A stretch of DNA of 5,359 nt from CAISIP01 sp031403955. GTDB lineage: Bacteria > Pseudomonadota > Gammaproteobacteria > Burkholderiales > Burkholderiaceae_C. The stretch is taken from contig JANNGR010000483.1 in NCBI GenBank assembly GCA_031403955.1, positions 1-5,359 of the forward strand, in the 5' to 3' direction. Made by a program: the position numbers and the translations under genes. Each line of letters begins with the position of its first letter. Position 1 is the stretch's first letter. The notes under the pieces were generated by a model. It was not told the DNA's origin. It saw only the letters and a program-made list of their open reading frames with translations, and made no database searches. Shown here in pieces: positions 1-5,359 of this stretch.

Positions 1-165
1 GCCACTGCCTATTACTTCTATGGGCGCTGGTTCATCTCGGTGTGGTGCTTCTTCGCTGCCTTGTTAAGCGCGCTGATCTACCTTCACTTTGCCTTCCCGC
101 GGACCGGCCGGGGCAGTTTGTCGTTAATAGGAGAAACAAGCCATGAACACACGGAACATAGCTAA
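1..165 (+). CDS. C-terminal end of a membrane protein (5' part outside the window)
   Basis: Reading frame 1 is open from the first base to a TAA at 163-165 and gives 54 residues. It has an aromatic-rich hydrophobic segment at about residues 9-32 (it includes GRWFISVWCFFAALLSALIY), which is a likely final transmembrane helix. A short basic turn (PRTGRG) and a polar tail ending HEHTEHS follow. Codons in this frame have mostly G or C in third position, whereas the competing frame ending at the TGA at 144-146 does not, so I prefer frame 1. The gene overlaps the next one by 23 bp, which suggests an operon with translational coupling. The SVWCFFAA stretch reminds me of the end of the uncharacterised DUF6629 membrane family, but that is from memory and weak. 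Function is unknown and the true start lies outside the window. Confidence 0.6.
   Translation, partial: ATAYYFYGRWFISVWCFFAALLSALIYLHFAFPRTGRGSLSLIGETSHEHTEHS
129..133 (+). promoter_or_regulatory. Ribosome binding site of the YVTN protein gene
   Basis: AGGAG lies 9 nt before the ATG at 143. It supports that start over the later in-frame ATG at 188, which would remove the basic N-region of the signal peptide. The site lies inside the last codons of the upstream gene, so the two genes are likely translated from one message. Confidence 0.75.
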
Positions 166-1210
166 TACCGGTAGCGCCGTGCGGCGCATGGCATCGCTGT
201 CAGCGGCGCTCTCGATTGCCGCGGCGCCGGCCTTTGTCGCCGCGGCGAAGGTCTACGTGGCCGACGAAGAGGCGAGCACCATCAGCGTCATCGACGCCGT
301 TTCATTCACGAAAATCGGCAGCATACCGGTCGGTCAGGGCCCGCACAACGTCCAGGTCGCGCCGGACGGCAAGCTGGTCTGGGTCACCAACAACGGTGAG
401 CCCGGCAAGGCAGCGGAGCAGCCGGCGCACCAGGGAATGCCAAAGTCCGAACACGGGGCAATGGCTGGCGCCGGTGCGGTGTGGGCCATCGACACCAGCA
501 CGGACGCCGTGGTCGCCAAGGTGCCGGTCGGCAAACACCCCGCCCATGTCGTCGTGGCCCCCGACGGCCGCTACGCCTATGTCACCAATGGTGGCGATAA
601 CAGCGTCAGCGTGGTGGACACCTCGGCGCTACGGGTGGTAGCAACGATACCGGCCGGCGCGTCCCCGCACGGCATCCGGATCAGTCCGGATGGCAAGCAG
701 GCCTGGGTCGCCAACCTGAAAGGAGGCACGGTCTCGGTAATCGACACCCAGACACGCAAGCAGATCGCCCGGATCGCTGTCGGCAGGGGCCCGGCGCAGG
801 TCGGCTTCACATCCGATGGCCGGCTGGGTTTCGTCTCGTTGTCGCAGGAGAACCGGGTCGCGGTGATCGACGCGCTGAGCCGCAAGCCAATCCGCAAGGT
901 GGCCGTCGGTACGGTGCCGATCCAGTTGTACGCCACACCCGACAGCCGCTGGCTGTTGGTCGCCAACCAGGGCACGCGGGAAAAACCCGGCAACAGCGTC
1001 AGCATGATCGACCTTCAAACCTTCATGGCCGTGGCCACCATCGAGACCGGGCCGGGCGCCCACGGAGTGGTGATAGATAACGACGGGCGCCGTGCCTTCG
1101 TGACCAACACCTACGCGAACACGGTCTCGGTTGTCGATCTGGCCGAGCGCAAGGTGATCGCGACCGTGCCGGTCGGCCGCGGACCGAATGGCGTGAGCAT
1201 CAGCCCGTGA
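143..1210 (+). CDS. Secreted YVTN-family seven-bladed beta-propeller protein
   Basis: The 355-residue product starts with a Sec-type signal peptide: a basic region with R14-R15, a hydrophobic Ala/Leu stretch at about 17-32, and likely cleavage around A34-A35 before KVYV. The mature part is made of seven repeats of about 40 residues, each with a form of VYVTN, SVSVID, VPVGxxPHG and SPDG. The first strand starts at residue 37 and the last half-blade ends at the C-terminus, as in a closed propeller. Blade 2 has an inserted flexible loop at about residues 84-111 with H96, M99, H104 and M107. YVTN/YncE-like proteins are periplasmic or surface proteins of mostly unknown function; some sit beside metal or redox genes. 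No catalytic residues are recognisable. It is probably co-transcribed with the membrane protein upstream, and its stop overlaps the convergent ATPase gene. The family call is firm; ligand and role are unknown. Confidence 0.93.
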   Translation: MNTRNIANTGSAVRRMASLSAALSIAAAPAFVAAAKVYVADEEASTISVIDAVSFTKIGSIPVGQGPHNVQVAPDGKLVWVTNNGEPGKAAEQPAHQGMPKSEHGAMAGAGAVWAIDTSTDAVVAKVPVGKHPAHVVVAPDGRYAYVTNGGDNSVSVVDTSALRVVATIPAGASPHGIRISPDGKQAWVANLKGGTVSVIDTQTRKQIARIAVGRGPAQVGFTSDGRLGFVSLSQENRVAVIDALSRKPIRKVAVGTVPIQLYATPDSRWLLVANQGTREKPGNSVSMIDLQTFMAVATIETGPGAHGVVIDNDGRRAFVTNTYANTVSVVDLAERKVIATVPVGRGPNGVSISP

Positions 1211-4200
1211 TACGTCGTCTGCTCCATGCCCGACGCACCAGTTTGCTCAATTCGCTGAACCACAACACCACGCTGGCCATCGCGATACACACCAGCCACT
1301 GATCGAGCGCCAGCGGCAACGTACCGAAGGCCAGGTTGAGGAAGCCAAGGTGGACCACCGCCAGCTGCAATAACAGCGACAGCGTGACCGCGCCCCAAAG
1401 CCACCGGTTGTCGAACAGGTGCGCGAAGGCACTCGAAGTGTCGGAGCGCGCGGTGAAGCAGGTGAACATGCTGGTGAATACGAGCACCGTAAAGCCCGCG
1501 GTGCGGGCGGTAACGAGATCGTATGTGCCGTCGATCAGCCCGCCGGGCAGGTAGAGGTCGATCGTCAGTAGTGTCACCACGGCTGTCACCAGGCCAGTCT
1601 GGATCACATTCGCCCACATGCGGGCGTCGATCAACCGCTCGCGCATGTGCCGCGGCGCTCTAGCCATCAGGTCGTCAGTGGGCGGGTCAACACCCATTGC
1701 CAGCGCAGGCCCGGAGTCGGTGATCAGGTTGATCCACAGGATCTGCGTCGCGAGCAGCGGCAGCACGACCGCGCCGCCGGCACCCGTCAGCCCGATCACC
1801 CCCGCCCCCACCACACCCAGGAACACCGTCAACACCTCGCCCATGTTCGAGGACAACAGGTAACGCAGGAACTTGCGGATGTTGTCGACAATGCCGCGCC
1901 CTTCGCGCACCGCCTCGACAATGGTGGCGAAGTTGTCGTCCGCGAGGATCATCTTCGCCGCTTCCTTCGTCACCTCGGTACCTGTAACCCCCATCGCGAC
2001 GCCGATGTCAGCCGCCTTCAGCGCGGGTGCATCGTTGACGCCGTCGCCGGTCATCGCGACTATGTTGCCATCGGCCTGCAGCGCGTCAACGATGCGCAGC
2101 TTGTGCGCCGGCGACACCCGTGCGTAGACCGACGTCCGGCGCACGGCTTCGGCCAATCCAGCGTCGTCCAGCGCATCGAGCTGCGCCCCCGTCAGCGCCT
2201 GGGCGCCGCCCTCCACGATCCCAAGGTCGGCGGCAATGCGTGCGGCGGTGCGCGGGTGGTCACCGGTGATCATGATCACCCGGATGCCGGCCCGCCGGGC
2301 CTCGCGAATGGCGACCGCTGCCTCCTCGCGCGGCGGGTCGATTATCCCGACCGTGCCGACGAACACCAGGTCGCGTTCGAGTGATTCCGTGACTTGCGGG
2401 TCCTCGCCCGGGCTCAAGGGGCGGTAGGCCACCGCCAGCGTGCGCAGCGCCGCGTCGGAAAGCGTGTCAACGTCAGCCAGGAGCCGCGAGCGCAGCGCGT
2501 CGTCGAGGTCGACCAGATCCATCCCCACCCGCGCCCGGGTGCAGCGTTCTAGCAAGACGTCCGGGGCACCCTTGGTGATAACCACTACCTGGTCGTTGTG
2601 CTCGTGGTCGAGTTCGATCGTCGACATCATCTTGCGCTCGGACGTGAACGGGATTTCGCCGATGCGCTCGAAACGCCGCTCGCGCCGCTCGCGCATCTCG
2701 GGCGAGCCAAGCTTGTGTTCGGCCACCAGGAAGGCCGCTTCGGTGGGGTCACCATGGATCTCCCATTCGCCGCCCGCCCCCTGGCGCAGGTCGGAGTTGC
2801 CAGCCAGGCTGCCGCCGCCGAGCACCACGACGTTCTCGTCACGCAGCGGTCCGGCCGCCAGCTCCGCGCCCTCGTGCTCTACCCGCCCCACAGGCGTGTA
2901 CCCGACCCCGGTCACACGGGTGCCGCCCGAGGCGGTCATCACCCGCTCGATGGTCATTTCCGAGCGGGTCAGCGTGCCGGTCTTGTCCGAGGCGATGACC
3001 GAGGCGGAGCCCAGCGTTTCCACCGACGACAGGTTCTTGACGATCGCGTTGTGTTTCGCCATCCGCCGCACCCCGAGGGCGAGAACCACCGACAGGATCG
3101 CGGGCAGCCCCTCCGGCACGGCCGCCACCGCCAGCGACACGCCGAGCAGCAAGACGTGAATAACATCGGCGGCGCCGCGGATATCGGAGATCAGCAGGAT
3201 GGTCCCCACTACCAGGACGGCAATGATGACCACCGCGATGCCCAGCATGCGTCCGATGCGTCCGATTTCTTTCTCCAGCGGTGTCGGCTCCTGCGCGGTG
3301 GCCTCCAGCATTTCGGCGATCGAACCCACCTCGGTGTCCATGCCGGTCGCCGTCACCACGGCGCGACCGGTGCCCTGCGCGACCGCCGTTCCCTTGAAGA
3401 CCATGTCAAGCCGGTCGCCGAGCGCCGCCGCCTTGGGCAGCGTGGCGGCATCCTTGAGCACGGCTTCGCTCTCGCCGGTCAACGAGGCTTCCTGCACGCG
3501 CAATGACGTGGCCTGAACCAGGCGCGCGTCCGCCCCGACGGCATCACCCTCGCCGAGCACCAGCAAGTCGCCACGCACCAGATCGGCGCTGGGCACCCGC
3601 AGCACCTGACCGTCACGCAGGACCGCGGAGGTCGCCGCGGTCATCCGGGCCAGGGCGGCCACGGCGTCCTCTGCCTTGGCTTCCTGCACATAACCAAGGA
3701 CCGCGTTGAGCAGGACGATAGTCGCGATGACGATCGCATCCACCGGCCACCCGACCAGGCCCTCGATCACCCAGGCGGCCAGCGCGATGGCAACGGCGGC
3801 CAGTAAAAGGTAGACCAGAGGGTCCTGGAAATGCGCCAGCACGCGTCGCCACGCAGGTACGCGCGCGGCCGCGCGAAGTGCATTCGGGCCGTTTTGTGCG
3901 AGCCGGCGCGATGCCTCCTGTGCGGCAAGCCCGTTTTCGAGGTCTGCCCCGAAAGCCCTCGCCACTTCGCCGGCATCCTTGACCGATGGGTCATCGGGTC
4001 CGCCGACCTTCGCCGGCACGGTTCGGGCGCCTGGAGGCGGCGCGCCCGGTGCTGTATGACCCTGGTGGCCATATTGGCCGCCGGTGGCCGGCGTGGCAGG
4101 CTCGGGCGTTGCAGCGCCGGCCGGCACAACTTGCGGGGTTGCCTCACCAGCACGCTTAGGTTCGCTGGCAGGCCTGGATTCGGATTTGCCGGTTGACTCA

Positions 4201-4394
4201 GACTGGCTCAAGCGCACGACCGACTTGATATCGGCTACCGCGAGTCGGGTTTCGTCGTAGCGTACCGTGGCGCTTCCCGCAGCGTAATTGACCGTAACAC
4301 TTTCGACACCCGGCACGTCGCCAAGCCGCTTTTCCACTCCGAGCACGCTCCATACCGACAACATGCCACGGACTTTAATAACGCTCGTTTTCAT
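1200..4394 (-). CDS. P2-type (calcium-pump-like) cation-transporting ATPase with N-terminal HMA-like domain
   Basis: The 1064-residue inner-membrane pump is predicted to move cations using ATP. Residue numbers are from the ATG at 4394. An HMA-like fold spans 1-63, but its GMTCxxC motif is GMLSVWS (both Cys are Ser). An Ala/Pro linker with GHQGH spans about 65-130. Next come the cation-ATPase N-terminal domain, M1-M2 (about 192-234), actuator TGES (306-309), M4 PEGLP (E428), phosphorylation site DKTGTLT (D470), nucleotide-binding FTSERK and KGAPD (K608), and hinge TGDGVND (D784, D788). M5 has NMGE (E853), M6 has NLITD (N889, T892, D893), and M7-M10 follow. M4-M6 match the SERCA calcium ligands, but the M8 glutamate is Ser975. 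Calcium is the best substrate guess; Mn or another cation is possible. The extra length over the usual 880-920 residues is the HMA and linker. A GTG at 4403 is an alternative start, overlapping the preceding stop as GTGA. Neither start has a clear Shine-Dalgarno, so coupling is likely. Confidence 0.93.
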   Translation of the reverse strand: MKTSVIKVRGMLSVWSVLGVEKRLGDVPGVESVTVNYAAGSATVRYDETRLAVADIKSVVRLSQSESTGKSESRPASEPKRAGEATPQVVPAGAATPEPATPATGGQYGHQGHTAPGAPPPGARTVPAKVGGPDDPSVKDAGEVARAFGADLENGLAAQEASRRLAQNGPNALRAAARVPAWRRVLAHFQDPLVYLLLAAVAIALAAWVIEGLVGWPVDAIVIATIVLLNAVLGYVQEAKAEDAVAALARMTAATSAVLRDGQVLRVPSADLVRGDLLVLGEGDAVGADARLVQATSLRVQEASLTGESEAVLKDAATLPKAAALGDRLDMVFKGTAVAQGTGRAVVTATGMDTEVGSIAEMLEATAQEPTPLEKEIGRIGRMLGIAVVIIAVLVVGTILLISDIRGAADVIHVLLLGVSLAVAAVPEGLPAILSVVLALGVRRMAKHNAIVKNLSSVETLGSASVIASDKTGTLTRSEMTIERVMTASGGTRVTGVGYTPVGRVEHEGAELAAGPLRDENVVVLGGGSLAGNSDLRQGAGGEWEIHGDPTEAAFLVAEHKLGSPEMRERRERRFERIGEIPFTSERKMMSTIELDHEHNDQVVVITKGAPDVLLERCTRARVGMDLVDLDDALRSRLLADVDTLSDAALRTLAVAYRPLSPGEDPQVTESLERDLVFVGTVGIIDPPREEAAVAIREARRAGIRVIMITGDHPRTAARIAADLGIVEGGAQALTGAQLDALDDAGLAEAVRRTSVYARVSPAHKLRIVDALQADGNIVAMTGDGVNDAPALKAADIGVAMGVTGTEVTKEAAKMILADDNFATIVEAVREGRGIVDNIRKFLRYLLSSNMGEVLTVFLGVVGAGVIGLTGAGGAVVLPLLATQILWINLITDSGPALAMGVDPPTDDLMARAPRHMRERLIDARMWANVIQTGLVTAVVTLLTIDLYLPGGLIDGTYDLVTARTAGFTVLVFTSMFTCFTARSDTSSAFAHLFDNRWLWGAVTLSLLLQLAVVHLGFLNLAFGTLPLALDQWLVCIAMASVVLWFSELSKLVRRAWSRRRITG

Positions 4395-4399
4395 CGCGG

Positions 4400-5281
4400 T
4401 CACGCACGATGGGCGCTACTGGCGCTGGCAAGCGCGCCGTCCACATGGATCTGCAACCACCATTCCAGCAGCGCCAGATGCCACAGCTTGCTGCCTTGGA
4501 TGCGCGTGAAGTGTGCCTGCGGGTCCGCCAGCAGCTTGTCGACGAAGGCACGCTGGTATAGCCCGCGCCGGATGCAGGCGTCCGACAACAGGATGCCGCG
4601 CATAAGTTCGAGGAACGGGCCGCGCACATGTTTCAAAGCCGGCACCGGAAAGTAACCCTTGGCCCGGTCGATCACCGCGTCGGGAATCACGCCGCGCGAG
4701 ATCGCCTTGAGGGGGTACTTGCCACCTTGCCCGAGCTTGAGTTCGGGCGGCATCCGGGCGGCAAGTTCGACCAGTTCATGGTCCAGGAAGGGTACGCGTA
4801 CTTCCAGGCCCCAGGCCATCGGCATGTTGTCCACGCGCTTGACCGGATCGTCGACCACCAATGTCGTGATGTCGAAGCGCCACACTTGGTCGAGAAAGGT
4901 GTCGGCCCGCGGCTTTGCTAGCTCGCGCGCGACCAGTTCCGCCGTCACATCGGGCACCTGCCAGGCCGGCGCGATCATTTCGAGATACTCGGCATGGTCG
5001 CGGTCGAAATAATGCCGGCTGAACCGCTCCAGGGCCGGGCCGGTTTCGGCATCCATCAACGGGTACCAGAAGTACCCCCCGAACACCTCGTCGGCACCTT
5101 GTCCCGCCAGTACGACCTTGACCTCTTTCGACACCCGCTCGCTGAGCAGGTAGAACGCAATCACGTCGTGACTCATCATCGGCTCGGTCATCGCCGCCAC
5201 GCCCTCGGGCAGCCGCGCCAGCACCTCGCGGTTGGGGATCAGCAGCTTGTGGTGACGGGTCTTGAATTGCTCGGCGATCAG
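4400..5281 (-). CDS. asnO: Asparagine-synthase-type amidotransferase, probable N-acetylglutaminylglutamine amidotransferase, C-terminal half only
   Basis: About 293 residues of an ATP-dependent glutamine amidotransferase synthetase domain are present. Visible marks are GQGADEVFGG (the GxGxDE ATP-site motif of the asparagine synthetase family), VDDPVKRVDNMPMAWGLEVR, VPFLDHELVELAARMPPELK, DRAKGYFPVPALKH and the terminal LWHLALLEWWLQ. The phrasing around YLLSERVSK and VDDPVKRVDNM fits the class that makes the osmoprotectant NAGGN (asnO, usually paired with ngg) better than ordinary AsnB; I judge this from memory. The GTG at 5222-5224 is not a credible start, because homologous sequence (LIAEQFKTRHHKLLIPN) continues upstream to about 5281. 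A TGA in frame at 5294-5296 then closes the frame. The N-terminal glutaminase domain with Cys2 and the SGGxDS loop, about 300 residues, are missing. As it stands here the gene cannot encode a working enzyme. The ATPase gene follows within 5 nt or overlaps it. Confidence 0.8.
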   Translation of the reverse strand: MIAEQFKTRHHKLLIPNREVLARLPEGVAAMTEPMMSHDVIAFYLLSERVSKEVKVVLAGQGADEVFGGYFWYPLMDAETGPALERFSRHYFDRDHAEYLEMIAPAWQVPDVTAELVARELAKPRADTFLDQVWRFDITTLVVDDPVKRVDNMPMAWGLEVRVPFLDHELVELAARMPPELKLGQGGKYPLKAISRGVIPDAVIDRAKGYFPVPALKHVRGPFLELMRGILLSDACIRRGLYQRAFVDKLLADPQAHFTRIQGSKLWHLALLEWWLQIHVDGALASASSAHRA

Positions 5282-5286
5282 CGGGC
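5279..5286. other. Probable sequence junction between two unrelated gene fragments
   Basis: Amidotransferase coding on the minus strand remains recognisable up to the Leu codon at 5279-5281. TerC-like coding on the plus strand begins at the Gly codon at 5284-5286. Both genes are broken in their interiors, point in opposite directions and abut with no intergenic DNA. No inverted repeat, target duplication or transposase is visible at the joint. This may be a real rearrangement, but its position 76 bases from the window end also fits an assembly chimera. Confidence 0.6.
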
Positions 5287-5359
5287 GCCCTCGTCATGCG
5301 CGGGGCCATGATCGCGGTGGGCGCCCAGCTCATCCAGAGCTTCACCTGGATCATCTACG
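5284..5359 (+). CDS. Internal fragment of a TerC-family integral membrane protein
   Basis: Frame 1 from 5284 to the window end gives 25 residues, GALVMRGAMIAVGAQL followed by IQSFTWIIY, every codon ending in G or C. This matches the conserved TerC/Alx helix pattern (GALVMR, then GaxLIxxFxWIxY), which normally sits about 100 residues into a protein of about 320 residues. TerC-family proteins are multi-pass membrane proteins linked to tellurite resistance and to manganese or calcium export. There is no start codon or ribosome site here, since the sequence to its left is antisense to the amidotransferase, and the gene runs off the window. The match is from memory of the family and the fragment is short, so the call is moderate. 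Confidence 0.6.

Noticed and set aside
3..146. Frame 3 at the left end, ending in TGA at 144-146 as a neat ATGA overlap with the YVTN start
   Set aside because: The overlap is attractive, but codon third positions are A/T-rich and the translation is unlike a real protein end. Frame 1 has typical codon use and a clear membrane helix.
1170..1186. Hairpin CGGTC-(7 nt)-GACCG near the end of the YVTN gene as a possible terminator
   Set aside because: The stem is only 5 bp, lies inside codons for the repeated VPVGRGP motif, and has no T-tract after it.
2265..2280. Perfect 16-bp palindrome GGTGATCATGATCACC
   Set aside because: It lies inside the ATPase codons for the conserved VIMITGD motif of P-type ATPases, so it is explained by coding constraint. 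It is not near any gene start.
1647..3506. Several long plus-strand open frames (239-302 codons) opposite the ATPase
   Set aside because: They are antisense shadows of a G+C-rich gene. Their translations are rich in Arg, Ser, His and Pro with no recognisable domains, while the opposite strand encodes a complete P-type ATPase.
5222..5224. GTG as the start of the amidotransferase
   Set aside because: Family-like sequence continues in frame upstream to about 5281, so this codon is an internal valine.
4628..5311. Plus-strand open frames opposite the amidotransferase
   Set aside because: The minus strand has clear asparagine-synthase motifs throughout, and the plus-strand translations show no family features.

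Overview
This 5.4-kb, G+C-rich window (roughly 60-65% by eye) has dense, partly overlapping genes with strong third-position G/C bias. It suggests a proteobacterium, but the window does not allow a firm assignment to genus or class. It looks like a piece of a draft or metagenomic assembly, because genes are cut at both ends and there is a probable sequence junction near the right end.

Layout. Positions 1-165 (+) carry the last 54 residues of an aromatic-rich membrane protein. Its end overlaps the start of a secreted seven-bladed YVTN-type beta-propeller protein (143-1210, +). Convergent to this, and overlapping its stop by 11 bp, is a large P-type cation ATPase (1200-4394, -) of the calcium-pump-like P2 type. 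That pump carries an N-terminal heavy-metal-associated (HMA) fold whose two metal-binding cysteines are both serine, followed by an Ala/Pro-rich linker. Immediately upstream of the ATPase on the same strand is the C-terminal half of an asparagine-synthase-type amidotransferase (4400-5281, -). It closely resembles the enzyme that amidates N-acetylglutaminylglutamine to the osmoprotectant NAGGN. The last 76 bases (5284-5359, +) encode an internal piece of a TerC-family membrane protein. The switch from amidotransferase to TerC coding occurs within a few bases at about 5281-5284, inside both genes and in opposite orientation. That points to a rearrangement or, more likely, an assembly chimera.

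How the genes may work together. The minus-strand pair (amidotransferase, then ATPase) is tightly packed (GTGA overlap or a 5-nt gap) and is probably co-transcribed, linking an osmolyte gene to a cation pump. The plus-strand pair (membrane protein, then YVTN protein) is probably a second short operon pointing toward it. Both the propeller protein and the pump carry small His- or His/Met-containing flexible segments, but a shared role in metal handling is only inference. No RNA gene, mobile element, CRISPR array or convincing terminator was seen, and no stretch over 300 bases lacks a gene.
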